A stretch of DNA of 64,000 nucleotides. Origin: an uncultured Verrucomicrobiales bacterium (lineage in GTDB: Bacteria; Verrucomicrobiota; Verrucomicrobiia; Verrucomicrobiales; Akkermansiaceae). The position numbers and the translations under genes were made by a program. The stretch covers positions 1-64,000 of the forward strand of contig CASICJ010000006.1 in NCBI GenBank assembly GCA_949373085.1, given 5' to 3'. Each line of letters starts with the position of its first letter. The first letter of the stretch is position 1. Positions 50,936 through 59,996 of this stretch are shown one piece after another. The notes under the pieces were generated by a model, which was not told where the DNA came from, did no database searches, and saw only the letters and a list, made by a program, of their open reading frames with translations.

Positions 50936-52025
50936 TTCCGCTTACCGCACCAAGAACTACCGCACCAGGCAGAGCGTCAAGCGGCCCATTCCTCTCCTCA
51001 TTCTTTGTAGTACGATCAGCCGCAATCGGCTTAATCTCTGAGGATTCGAACTTACCATCCCAATTTTTTTGCACCGCTCGAATACGCACATCCAAAGGCG
51101 GGTGGGTCATAAGGAAAAAATTAAACATCCCGCCGTTCGAGAAAAACATGTGACTTGCCTCGACCGCCTTCGGGGCCTTAATTTTCGAACCTATTTCCGA
51201 TCCTCCAATTTTCTTTAAAGCACCCACAATTCCGTCCGGATTTCTTGTAAACTGGACCGACGAAGCATCCGCCAAAAACTCCCGCTGGCGAGAAACGGCC
51301 GCTTGAATCAAACGGCCAAAAAAGCTTCCAAGCCCTCCGATCACAAGGAGGCCAAGTCCCAACAAAAATAAGACAAGCATGACATTCCCGCCCTCCTTGT
51401 TATTTCGCCGTGAAGACCCACCTTGGAAACGAAGCAACTGCACCATCCCACGCCCAATAATTGATATCACCACCAAGCCAAAGACCAAGCCCATCAACCG
51501 CATGTTAAGCCGCATATCACCATTAATTATGTGACTGAATTCATGGGCAATGACACCCGACAATTCCTCCCTTGAAAGCCGCTGAAGGCACCCACGCGTT
51601 ACCCCGATCACCGCATTCGAAGGCTCAGTCCCAGCTGCGAAGGCATTGATCCCTTCTTCATGATCCAAAAGGTAAACCTGTGGCACTGGCATCCCTGAAG
51701 CCAAAGCCATTTCTGAAACAATGTTTAAAAGACGTTTCTCCTCAAAATCAGCCGACCCAGGCACCACTAACCGGCCGCCCAAGTCCTCAGCCACCACCGA
51801 GCCACCAGCGCTCAATTGCGTCGTCTTATATCCACTTGCAGCCAGCATAATTCCTCCCGTCAACACCGATGCCGTAATCACAATATAAATTGGATCCTCT
51901 TCATCCACCAAAGCAATGACCAAGAGGTCAACCGCCACTACAACCCCAATCACCGCCAAAACAAACCAAAGAACTAACCACTTTGTCTTCTTCCGTGCCT
52001 CGTCTTGTGCCTCAAAAAAATCCAT
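50808..52025 (-). CDS. M48 family zinc metallopeptidase (HtpX-like), N-terminal part
   Basis: A membrane-bound protease that probably clears damaged membrane proteins. The 405-residue frame has two N-terminal spans (16-40 and 46-64), the zinc motif HEFSH (His161, Glu162, His165), two further spans, and RQREFLADASSVQFTRNPDGI with the third zinc ligand, then THPPLDVRIRAV. After about residue 375 it turns into a Gly-rich tail (AGGDPGSGSSAGGDFW), which arises because the frame is wrong past a G6 run at 50881-50886. LemA upstream is the usual partner. Confidence 0.9.
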   Translation of the reverse strand: MDFFEAQDEARKKTKWLVLWFVLAVIGVVVAVDLLVIALVDEEDPIYIVITASVLTGGIMLAASGYKTTQLSAGGSVVAEDLGGRLVVPGSADFEEKRLLNIVSEMALASGMPVPQVYLLDHEEGINAFAAGTEPSNAVIGVTRGCLQRLSREELSGVIAHEFSHIINGDMRLNMRLMGLVFGLVVISIIGRGMVQLLRFQGGSSRRNNKEGGNVMLVLFLLGLGLLVIGGLGSFFGRLIQAAVSRQREFLADASSVQFTRNPDGIVGALKKIGGSEIGSKIKAPKAVEASHMFFSNGGMFNFFLMTHPPLDVRIRAVQKNWDGKFESSEIKPIAADRTTKNEERNGPLDALPGAVVLGAVSGIGQGEAETNFDGARITPGGFATLAGGDPGSGSSAGGDFWLAA

Positions 52026-52147
52026 TCGTCTAAAAGTCTCTTAGCATGATTCTCCATCCCCAGAGGGGGCAGGTAAAATAATGTTCATAAGGTCTTCCTC
52101 CCCCACTCCCATTTCACGAATACGGCACTTACCGGAAGGCATGATTA

Positions 52148-52771
52148 TCAATCAAAATCCACCTTTACCGACTCACGCTCGGACTCATCGGAAACTTCAA
52201 ACATTACCGCGGGGTCAAAGTTACAGATGCCAGCAATAATATTAGTCGGAAACAACTCCCTCTTCGTGTTATAGTGCATTACTGCGTCATTGTATCCTTG
52301 TCTCGCAAAGGCCACCTTATTCTCCGTGCTAGTCAACTCCTCGGTAAGTTGCTTCATGTTTTCATTAGCGCGTAGATCTGGATAAGCCTCGGAAAGCGCA
52401 AACAACCGCCCCATCACCGAGTTCAATCCACCCTCCGCTTCCATCAACTTTTCCATCCCGCCAGAGTGCTCCGGAGAAAGCCCTGAAAGCGCCGACTCAG
52501 CCGCATTTCGCGCCTTAATCACCGCCTCAAGAGTGCCTTTCTCATGCGCCATGTACTTTTGAGCGATCTCGACGAGGTTCGGGATCAAATCATGCCTCCG
52601 CTTCAGCTGAACATCGATCTGAGCAAAGGCATTACGAAATCGATTCCTCAATTTCACGAGGCCATTGTATTGGCCGACTATAAAAACCAGCACTATTACT
52701 AAGGCGCCAATAAGAAGTAAAGGCGCCAGCCAATCGGACAAGGACGCGAGGACTAAAGAATTTTCGGGCAT
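52148..52771 (-). CDS. LemA family protein
   Basis: A 207-residue LemA protein: one N-terminal membrane span (about 13-33) and a helical bundle with the family line QYNGLVKLRNRFRNAFAQIDVQLKRRHDLIPNLVEIAQKYMAHEKG, then LRANENMKQLTEELTSTENKVAFARQGYNDAVMHYN. It commonly stands before an M48 protease, as here. Possible substrate adaptor for that protease; the role is not established. Confidence 0.93.
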   Translation of the reverse strand: MPENSLVLASLSDWLAPLLLIGALVIVLVFIVGQYNGLVKLRNRFRNAFAQIDVQLKRRHDLIPNLVEIAQKYMAHEKGTLEAVIKARNAAESALSGLSPEHSGGMEKLMEAEGGLNSVMGRLFALSEAYPDLRANENMKQLTEELTSTENKVAFARQGYNDAVMHYNTKRELFPTNIIAGICNFDPAVMFEVSDESERESVKVDFD

Positions 52772-52832
52772 AACGATTTAGATTATCAATGTTAGATTCT
52801 GACTCTGCCACTACAAAATCAGACATTAATTA

Positions 52833-53201
52833 TCATTTCAGCTTAGAAAAATCCGCGGGCGTTAGAAATTGAGACTCTATTTTTTTAACTAACCTGCCAT
52901 CCGCCACCGAGGCCTTTGCTGCAGCTTTCCACTTTGGGTCCCCCGAGAATGCTTTCCAGTTCTTCTTAGCCGTTTCGCGATCCTTGTGGGTAATGAGATA
53001 GACTAACTTTGGATCCTCCCCCTCAGTCAGCCAATATCCGATATTTTTCATCCCATGGCTCTCAAAAATCGCTGTGGTATGATCACGGAATCGGGCCAAT
53101 AGCCCCTCCATCTTCCCCTCGTTTGCGTAATAGGTTCGCAATTCATAAACCTCAGCGACAAGCGGGCTGACCATCAAAGCGAAAAGGGTAAATATCTTCA
53201 T
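52833..53201 (-). CDS. NIPSNAP family protein, exported
   Basis: A 122-residue protein with signal peptide (MKIFTLFALMVSPLVA) and one NIPSNAP ferredoxin-like domain: VYELRTYYANEGKMEGLLARFRDHTTAIFESHGMKNIGYW and a late WKAAAKASVADGRLVKKIESQFLTP. Relatives are frequent in Planctomycetes and Verrucomicrobia as exported proteins of unknown function. About 60 bases separate it from lemA. Confidence 0.92.
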   Translation of the reverse strand: MKIFTLFALMVSPLVAEVYELRTYYANEGKMEGLLARFRDHTTAIFESHGMKNIGYWLTEGEDPKLVYLITHKDRETAKKNWKAFSGDPKWKAAAKASVADGRLVKKIESQFLTPADFSKLK

Positions 53202-53323
53202 AGCTTCAGAAGCTTACCGATCCGCATAAATTTCACAAGCTCTCTAATCCTCACGGTTTAGATCACCCTCGATTCATTTAGCCTTAGTGTTGCAGTCCTT
53301 GCCCCGCTGACTATCATTCCATC

Positions 53324-54769
53324 ATGTTTTCAAATCTCGCTGACAGCCTCGACAAAACCTTCCGGAACCTCCGGGGCGTCGGAAAAATCTCCGAAAAGAA
53401 TATTGCCGACTCTCTCCGGGAGGTTCGTCTCGCCCTCCTAGAGGCCGACGTTGAACTTAGTGTCGTTAAAGATTTTATCGCCAGCGTTAAAGAAAAAGCC
53501 GAAGGCGCAGACGTAGTAAAGTCGATCAAACCTGGTGAACAAATCATCAAAATTTTCCAAGACGAGCTGACCGAACTCCTTGGAGGCGATCAAGCCCCCA
53601 TCAATCTTAACCCTCCTGGATACGTTCTTCTTTGCGGTCTTAACGGCGCTGGAAAAACCACGACAGCGGCCAAACTAGCACTTCGCCTCAAAAAAGAAGG
53701 CCGGCGCCCCCTCCTCGTCGCACTTGATCTTTATCGTCCCGCAGCAATCGACCAACTCGCGAAGCTTGCAGAACAAGTCGATGTTCCGGTATTTACTCCC
53801 GATCCAGGCGAAACCAATCTCGTTAAAACCGCCAAACGCGCTATAAAATGGACTAAAGAACAAAATGGCACCGTCGTTATTTTTGATACCGCCGGCCGCC
53901 AAGAGTTAGACACCAATCTGCTCGACGAGCTCAAGGCTCTCCACAAGTTTCTTTCCCCGGGTGAAACACTTCTCGTTGCTGACTCCGCAACCGGTCAGCA
54001 AGCTGTTTCCGTCGCCCAAACATTCGATAGGGAGATCGGGATCACTGGTCTCATTCTGACAAAATTGGATGGTGACGCCCGGGGAGGCGCCGCCCTTTCA
54101 ATGCGCGCCGTCACCGGCAAGCCCATCAAGTATATTGGAGAAGGCGAAAAGATGGAAAACCTCGCCGAGTTTCACCCCAACCGTATGGCCGACCGAATCC
54201 TTGGTATGGGTGATGTGGTCTCAATGGTTGAGCAGGTGTCAGAGAAGATTGACGAGAAGAAAGCGATGTCCGCCGCCAAGCGGATGCAGTCCGGGAAATT
54301 CGACTTCAACGACTTCCTCGAGCAGATGAAAATGATTCAGAGCCTCGGCCCCCTCGATGGCATCCTCGGAATGCTTCCTGGCTTCCGGCAGATCAAGAAA
54401 CAACTTCCCACCGGCGCCCTCGACGACAAGCGAATAAAACAAATGGAAGCCATCGTTCTCTCAATGACTAAGCGTGAACGCTCTCGCCCCATCTTTATCA
54501 AAGCGCCACACCGTAAGCGTATTGCCAAAGGATCCGGCACAACTATTTTGCAAGTCAACCAGCTCTTGAAGCAGTTCGGCCAAATGCAAAAAATGATGAA
54601 GTCGAAAGGAAAAATGAAGGATATGATGAAACAACTAGGTGGCATGGGTGGCGCTGGAGCTAGTGGCCTCGGAGGACTCATGGGAGGTAAAGGTGGAGGC
54701 ATGCCCAACATGAATGACATGGGCGGCCTAGAGGATCTCCTTGGAGGCGGTGGCAAAAAGAGACGCTAG
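53324..54769 (+). CDS. ffh: Signal recognition particle protein Ffh
   Basis: GTPase that brings ribosomes making membrane proteins to FtsY. A 481-residue protein: N domain (1-90), G domain with GLNGAGKTTTAAKLA, VALDLYRPAAIDQL, FDTAGRQ and LTKLDGDARGGAALS, then M domain with MTKRERSRP, HRKRIAKGSGTTILQVNQLLKQF and a Met/Gly-rich tail (GGMGGAGASG, GGMPNMNDMGG). I found no SRP RNA next to it. The start has no Shine-Dalgarno sequence. Confidence 0.97.
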   Translation: MFSNLADSLDKTFRNLRGVGKISEKNIADSLREVRLALLEADVELSVVKDFIASVKEKAEGADVVKSIKPGEQIIKIFQDELTELLGGDQAPINLNPPGYVLLCGLNGAGKTTTAAKLALRLKKEGRRPLLVALDLYRPAAIDQLAKLAEQVDVPVFTPDPGETNLVKTAKRAIKWTKEQNGTVVIFDTAGRQELDTNLLDELKALHKFLSPGETLLVADSATGQQAVSVAQTFDREIGITGLILTKLDGDARGGAALSMRAVTGKPIKYIGEGEKMENLAEFHPNRMADRILGMGDVVSMVEQVSEKIDEKKAMSAAKRMQSGKFDFNDFLEQMKMIQSLGPLDGILGMLPGFRQIKKQLPTGALDDKRIKQMEAIVLSMTKRERSRPIFIKAPHRKRIAKGSGTTILQVNQLLKQFGQMQKMMKSKGKMKDMMKQLGGMGGAGASGLGGLMGGKGGGMPNMNDMGGLEDLLGGGGKKRR

Positions 54770-54974
54770 ATTAAAACCAGAGATCCATCTGAAGCAACCC
54801 GACAACTTCGATGTTTTTTGTAGCCATCAGTAAGTCTGAGATTGCTTAAGAAAGTTCGTTTCCTTTTACCACCTTCTCAAAAGGGGCTATTTTCGGAAAT
54901 AATGGATCGCCTTGACTAAGGTAGTTTTATCCAAAATTCGCCCGTTAGAAAAATCGCGCTACCCGCTCAAATCA

Positions 54975-56459
54975 ATGAAAACCACTCTGGCACTATTGCG
55001 ACTCTCAATTTTTTCACTCCTCCCACTCCAAGCATCAGAGACATATTCCCCCGGCGACTTCTTGAGTCCGCTGACCATAACAGATATAAAAAAGGACCCA
55101 CTTTGGGAAATCACCGGAGCGGCTAGCATTGGCCTCGCTAAAGGAAATGCTAATAGCAACAACTACGGACTCCAGGCACTCGCCACCTATAAAAAGAACG
55201 AACACGAAGGGCACCTTGGAGCCGATTTTTTTTACTCCGAAAACGGCGGCACCGCTACCACCAACAGTCTCCGAATTTACAGCCAATACAATCACCTTAT
55301 TGACAATCAATGGTTCATTGGAACCTTCGGCTCATTTCTCAACAACGAAATCGCTAACCTTGACTATCGCTTCGATACTGGAGTCACACTCGGCTATTAC
55401 TTTTTTAAGAACGATAACACCAAGCTCTCACTCGAAACCGGCCCCGGTTACACTTGGGAAAACCAAGACAAATTGAGCAACGATTATTTTTCACTCAGAC
55501 TAGCTCAAACTTTTGAGCACAAATTCAACAAGGAACTGAAGATCTGGCAGTCCACTATCTTGACTCCGAAGGCCTCTGACCTCGGCGATACCCTCTTCAT
55601 CGCTGAAGCAGGTATCCAAATCCTCCTAACCGAAGATTGGTCGCTTCGTAGCGCTCTTCGCTATCAATACGATAATACTCCGGCCGGCAGCCAAGATAAG
55701 TCTGACATTCTTCTTCTGACCGGTCTCTCTTATTCGTTGGGCGGATTTAAGAATTCGACCAAACAGGATCGCATGACCTTAAAACCGAAAGACAAAAAAA
55801 ACGGGGAGATCAAAATGGGTTGGACTACCACTGCCGCTCTTAGTCACTCCCTCGCAAAAGGAAACTCTGACAGCCTATTTCTCGGAGCCACAGTCGATAG
55901 TGCGTACCGACAAAAAGGCAATGAAACCTTCCTATCCCTCACCTATAATTTTTCCGAGAACGGTGGTGATACCAGCGCCGACTCGCTCCGTACTAGAGTC
56001 CAACACAACCGAGTTTTTAATGAAACCTACTTCCTGGGAGGGAGCCTCGGATACTTCCGCGACGACATCGCTGACGTTTCCTATCGATTCACCCCAAGCG
56101 CCACAGCAGGATACTACTTCATTAAACGGAAGGATATCACGCTCAGCGTAGAGGCTGGACCTAGCATGACATTTGAAGAGATTGATGGTTTGACCGACGA
56201 TTTCTTTTCAGTCACCTCGGCTCAAAATTTCACTTGGAAGATTAGTGAAAGACTTACCTTCAGTCAGCATATCACTGGGATTTTTGATCCATCCGACAGA
56301 CAGAATTACATTCTTTCCGCCCGCGCAAAACTCGACACCAACATTACTCCGAATCTTGCTTGGCGCATCTCCTGGGCGTTGACCAAAGACAATACACCTG
56401 CTCCGACAAGAAAATCCACAGATTCCACCCTCACCACTGGAATTGCTTTGAAATTCTGA
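54975..56459 (+). CDS. Outer-membrane protein with two tandem DUF481 barrels
   Basis: A 494-residue exported protein. Signal peptide (MKTTLALLRLSIFSLLPLQA), then two homologous DUF481 halves: the first about 35-240 (EITGAASIGLAKGNANSNN ... FFYSENGGTATTNSLRI ... YRFDTGVTLGYYFF ... LETGPGYTWENQDKLSNDYFSLR), the second about 270-494 with the same blocks in the same order (TTAALSHSLAKGNSDS, YNFSENGGDTSADSLR, YRFTPSATAGYYFI, VEAGPSMTFEEIDGLTDDFFSV). It ends with an aromatic-terminated strand (GIALKF). DUF481 proteins are predicted salt-stress-induced porin-like barrels. Duplication in one chain is unusual. Confidence 0.85.
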   Translation: MKTTLALLRLSIFSLLPLQASETYSPGDFLSPLTITDIKKDPLWEITGAASIGLAKGNANSNNYGLQALATYKKNEHEGHLGADFFYSENGGTATTNSLRIYSQYNHLIDNQWFIGTFGSFLNNEIANLDYRFDTGVTLGYYFFKNDNTKLSLETGPGYTWENQDKLSNDYFSLRLAQTFEHKFNKELKIWQSTILTPKASDLGDTLFIAEAGIQILLTEDWSLRSALRYQYDNTPAGSQDKSDILLLTGLSYSLGGFKNSTKQDRMTLKPKDKKNGEIKMGWTTTAALSHSLAKGNSDSLFLGATVDSAYRQKGNETFLSLTYNFSENGGDTSADSLRTRVQHNRVFNETYFLGGSLGYFRDDIADVSYRFTPSATAGYYFIKRKDITLSVEAGPSMTFEEIDGLTDDFFSVTSAQNFTWKISERLTFSQHITGIFDPSDRQNYILSARAKLDTNITPNLAWRISWALTKDNTPAPTRKSTDSTLTTGIALKF

Positions 56460-56745
56460 GGCCTATTTTCGCCAAAACTTCTTCTATCCTCATCAATCCT
56501 TTTATTATTGTGTGCGGGAGACGATAGCCTCGGCAAGACGTGAACCGTCTTCAAATAGTCGATAATTTCTACGGCTACCCTTCCGTTTCAATCGCCGGGG
56601 CATTCTTGTGCAGATTCAAAAACACGCCAGTTTTAAGGATTCATATCCGCTGAAAATCCCAAATCGAATAGATTGATTTCCCTCCCCATAAATATTCCTT
56701 CTCAATTCCTCCTGCTCCCGCCACACTCCCCAATAACTTTACGTC
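56460..56745. other. Intergenic region without recognised features
   Basis: About 286 bases between the DUF481 gene and the KH gene. I checked both strands for pseudogene fragments, tRNA and SRP RNA hallmarks and found none. A 37-codon plus frame from GTG 56540 is not convincing. Confidence 0.4.
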
Positions 56746-57051
56746 ATGGAAACTATTACCGCCCAACTTAAGGATTTCATCCAATACATCGCTCTCCAAT
56801 TTATAAAAGACCCAAAGCTGGCCGAACTCCGAATCGGGCACTCGGGAGATAATAGAGTGAATTTTCGGCTCGTCCTTAGCCAACCAGACGTAGCGACTTT
56901 GATCGGACGTCAAGGTTTCACTGCTTCCACCATTCGAAGCCTAGCCAAGGCCGCCGCCGAGCGTGAGGGAGTTAAGGTTAACTTGCGCATTCATTCCCAT
57001 GAGGAAGAGCGTCAATATACGGCCGCTCTAGAAGCAAAGGCTATGGAGTAG
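56746..57051 (+). CDS. KH domain RNA-binding protein (KhpA-like)
   Basis: A 101-residue protein with one KH domain. The GxxG loop is present in VATLIGRQGFTASTIRSLAKAAAEREGVKVNLRI, following a first strand with FRLVLSQPD. It is longer than typical KhpA (about 75-80 residues) because of an N-terminal helix (ETITAQLKDFIQYIALQF) similar to the KhpA dimer region and a short charged C-terminus. In other bacteria KhpA is a cell-division or sRNA-related factor. It is followed by a strong terminator. Confidence 0.85.
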   Translation: METITAQLKDFIQYIALQFIKDPKLAELRIGHSGDNRVNFRLVLSQPDVATLIGRQGFTASTIRSLAKAAAEREGVKVNLRIHSHEEERQYTAALEAKAME

Positions 57052-57076
57052 AATCCTTTCCAGATCGCCCTTTCCA

Positions 57077-57116
57077 AAAAACCCGCGAGGCAAATCGTCA
57101 TCCCGGGTTTTTGTTT
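57077..57116 (+). terminator. Intrinsic terminator of the KH gene
   Basis: AAAAACCCG (57077-57085) pairs perfectly with CGGGTTTTT (57104-57112), nine base pairs, with the T run forming the 3' arm. It lies between the KH gene and the TonB receptor gene. Confidence 0.75.
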
Positions 57117-57154
57117 CAGGTTCCCTTTACTTCGAAACTTTTCAGATCGTCCTG

Positions 57155-59176
57155 ATGAAAGCCATTCTTCTTTTACCGCTCTCGATCACTGCTCAAGAAA
57201 TCCTCCCTGACGTTGTTGTTACAGCAAATCGAACCACTAAAGAAGCCAAAGAAGTTCCCTATACACTCGATATTCTAACGGCCGAAGACCTACTTGAAAA
57301 CGCCACCCGCACCTTACCCCAAGCTTTTCTAAACACTCCTGGCGTTCTCGTACAACAGACCACGCCCGGTCATGGATCACCTTACATTCGTGGCTTCACC
57401 GGACGCCAAAACCTTCTCCTCCAAGATGGTATTCGACTCAATAATTCGACTTGGCGTAATGGCCCAGTTCAATATTGGAACACCCTCGACGCCCAAGCCA
57501 TCGCTCGCCTTGAACTTATTAAATCGCAGGGCTCGGTGCTCTTTGGCTCAGACGCCATTGGCGGCACCGTAAACACTCTTTCCAAGTCCTCTAACTTTCG
57601 GCAAGAAAATGGGCCCTTCTCCGGTGGAACTTCTTACTACCGCTTCGACACAAATTCCGAATCCCACCTTGGCCGGATCGAGCAGCGCTTTGGTGTCGGC
57701 GAAAAATGGGGTATCATGCTGGGATACTCCGCGAGCGATATTGGTGACATTCGTGACTCAAGTCTCGGCACGATGCGCGGTACCGGTTATTCCCAACTCA
57801 GCCATGACCTAAAGTTCGAATACGCCTTTACCCCTTCTCAGACCCTCACCCTGGCCCACTTCCATCTCGATCAAGACGACATATCGCGCTGGCACAACAC
57901 AATCCACAACCCCGGTTGGTATCATGGAAGCTCTTTCACAACCGCTGGCACCGATCTCGCCCGCGATTACGATCAAGAACGCTCACTCACCTATCTCCGA
58001 TTCGAAGACACCAATCCCAAATTTTCCTGGGCCGACCGCTATCAAGCCACCATCTCTTTCCAGCGCACTCAGGATTCTGAATTTCGTGTCAGAGAATCAG
58101 GTCGTTCTGATACTCGTATCCTCGATATCGACACCTTTGGTTTAGGCTTGCAGGCTGGGACTGGAAATACTGTTTGGGGCGCAGATTACTTTCACGATCA
58201 AATCGATTCTCAAGGGTTCCGTAATAGCGCTCCCCGCCCCTCAAATCGACCTATCGCCGATGATTCTAGTTATGAGTCCATCGGTATCTTTTCGAATTAC
58301 ACCGGTACCATTGGCGAGGGATTCACTTGCGATATCGGAGCGCGCTTCACCTATATCCAAGCTCAATGGGACGGTTATCGCCCAGACGGAGCAATCGTCG
58401 ATCAAGTCGGTAACGGTTCCTGGGACAACCTTGCTCTCTCACTCCGTGGACAGTACAAACTTGATGATTTTTGGACGATTTTCGGGGGAGCTTCCCAAGC
58501 ATTCCGCGCACCCAACCTCGACGACTTGACCGGCCGACAATTCTCCCTCAACGGACTCGACGAAAACGGTTCGCCCGACGTCGACCCGGAGAAATACCTC
58601 ACGACTGAATTCGGCACCCGCTTCAACGACTCTCAATTCTCTCTTGAACTCTCCGGATACTACACATTTATCAACAACGGGATCGTTCGAATCGACGACG
58701 GCATGGGGGGGCTCGCCACTACTAATGGGGCTGAAGGCTTCATCTATGGTTTTGAAGGTCAAGCTATCTGGAATCTCCATCCCCAATGGCGCCTCCTCGC
58801 ACACGCCTCTTGGCAAAATGGTGAGCAGAAGCAAGGTGGTATTACCGATGCTATCCGCCGCCTCAACCCCCTCAACGGCGCCCTAGATCTTCGTTGGACC
58901 AACCCTTCCGAGCAATATTGGATCTCGGGACGTGTCGAGGCTGCGACCCGTCAGGATACTCTTTCTCGTCTAGCTACCAGCGATACCCAGCGGATCCCGA
59001 TCGGTGGCACCCCCGGTTATGTCATCGCTTCACTTTATGGTGGCTGGCGAATATCAGATTTTTCCCAGCTCAACCTCGCTCTTGGTAATCTTACCAACGA
59101 AGCATACCGCATTCATGGATCTGGCCAAAATATGCCCGGCCGCAATGTCACCCTTTCCATAAAGCTTGAGTGGTGA
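57155..59176 (+). CDS. TonB-dependent outer membrane receptor
   Basis: A 673-residue receptor for active import of a large ligand such as an iron chelate, cobamide or sugar. A short signal peptide (MKAILLLPLSITA) precedes a TonB-box-like stretch (PDVVVTANRT), the plug (TLPQAFLNTPGVLVQQTTPGHGSPYIRGFTGRQNLLLQDGIRLNN, RLELIKSQGSVLFGSDAIGGTVN) and the barrel with YKLDDFWTIFGGASQAFRAPNLDDLTG, ending LSIKLEW, a typical C-terminal aromatic signal. No B12 riboswitch or Fur box is evident, so the ligand is open. Confidence 0.93.
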   Translation: MKAILLLPLSITAQEILPDVVVTANRTTKEAKEVPYTLDILTAEDLLENATRTLPQAFLNTPGVLVQQTTPGHGSPYIRGFTGRQNLLLQDGIRLNNSTWRNGPVQYWNTLDAQAIARLELIKSQGSVLFGSDAIGGTVNTLSKSSNFRQENGPFSGGTSYYRFDTNSESHLGRIEQRFGVGEKWGIMLGYSASDIGDIRDSSLGTMRGTGYSQLSHDLKFEYAFTPSQTLTLAHFHLDQDDISRWHNTIHNPGWYHGSSFTTAGTDLARDYDQERSLTYLRFEDTNPKFSWADRYQATISFQRTQDSEFRVRESGRSDTRILDIDTFGLGLQAGTGNTVWGADYFHDQIDSQGFRNSAPRPSNRPIADDSSYESIGIFSNYTGTIGEGFTCDIGARFTYIQAQWDGYRPDGAIVDQVGNGSWDNLALSLRGQYKLDDFWTIFGGASQAFRAPNLDDLTGRQFSLNGLDENGSPDVDPEKYLTTEFGTRFNDSQFSLELSGYYTFINNGIVRIDDGMGGLATTNGAEGFIYGFEGQAIWNLHPQWRLLAHASWQNGEQKQGGITDAIRRLNPLNGALDLRWTNPSEQYWISGRVEAATRQDTLSRLATSDTQRIPIGGTPGYVIASLYGGWRISDFSQLNLALGNLTNEAYRIHGSGQNMPGRNVTLSIKLEW

Positions 59177-59210
59177 ACTCTTTGGCTTTAGTTGAAATCT
59201 CCAGACGTCG

Positions 59211-59996
59211 ATGAAAAAACTGCGGCGGCTTTTCATTCTCTCTATTCTGGCAGGTAGTGCCTACGCAGGGTGGATTTACCAGGATCTACTTATTAACTTT
59301 TATCAACAAAAGATAGCCAAGGACATTCTTCCAAAGGAAACACCCAAACCTGATCCAAAGCGCTACCAAAAACTAATCTCCGAGCTCGCGGAAAAACGCC
59401 TCAATCTTTCCAAACAATATTCGCGGGCCCGCACCGCACGAGAGATTTCAGATATTGTCGCTGAAAGCCAACGCACTCTTGAACAAACACTTCCTTCTAT
59501 GATGAGCTGCTGGCTCGGAACGCCTTGGGATTTTAATGGCATCTGTCAAACTCCGGGGTCAGGAAAGATTGCCTGTGGATATTTTGTCTCCACTATCCTT
59601 CGCGATGCCGGATTTGGCGTTGAGCGTATCCGACTCGCACAACAACCTTCACAACAGATCATCGGAACTTTCATATCAAAAAAAATGATGACGATTCGTT
59701 CTGGGCAGGACTACGACACCTTCGTCGACCAAGCTAAAGAACGTGGCCCGGGCGTCCACATTGTAGGTCTCGATAACCATGTCGCTTTTGTGGTCATTCC
59801 GGAATCCGGCGGAATTCGCTTTATCCATTCCTCAGGAGCCCATCCCTTTTGCGTAGTCGATGAGGAACGCAGAGAAGCCCTCAGCCTTCAACGCTCCAAA
59901 TATCGGGTAATTGGCAACCTAACTCGAAGTCCCGAGGTCATCCACGGCTGGCTCGTCGGCCAGAAATGGCCCACTAAAATTTCAAGCAGGAACTAG
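59211..59996 (+). CDS. Exported NlpC/P60-like (papain-fold) protein
   Basis: A 261-residue protein with an N-terminal anchor (LRRLFILSILAGSAYAGW), a Lys-rich helical spacer (35-95), then a fold like NlpC/P60: CWLGTPWDFNG, the probable nucleophile Cys122 in IACGYFVSTILRDAGFG, His190 in GLDNHVAFVV, and His206 in RFIHSSG. This suggests a cell-wall or amide-hydrolysing activity, but sequence match to known NlpC proteins is loose. It follows the TonB receptor by 34 bases. Its TAG is the palindrome CTAG shared with the convergent TPR gene stop. Confidence 0.65.
   Translation: MKKLRRLFILSILAGSAYAGWIYQDLLINFYQQKIAKDILPKETPKPDPKRYQKLISELAEKRLNLSKQYSRARTAREISDIVAESQRTLEQTLPSMMSCWLGTPWDFNGICQTPGSGKIACGYFVSTILRDAGFGVERIRLAQQPSQQIIGTFISKKMMTIRSGQDYDTFVDQAKERGPGVHIVGLDNHVAFVVIPESGGIRFIHSSGAHPFCVVDEERREALSLQRSKYRVIGNLTRSPEVIHGWLVGQKWPTKISSRN

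Noticed and set aside
56460-56745. Possible SRP RNA or tRNA near ffh
   Set aside because: No GGAAGCAGC-type SRP loop and no TPsiC-arm GTTCRA with matching acceptor stem was found.
57052-57154. Possible cobalamin riboswitch or Fur site before the TonB receptor
   Set aside because: Only about 100 bases, most taken by the KH gene terminator; no B12-box or Fur-like palindrome seen.
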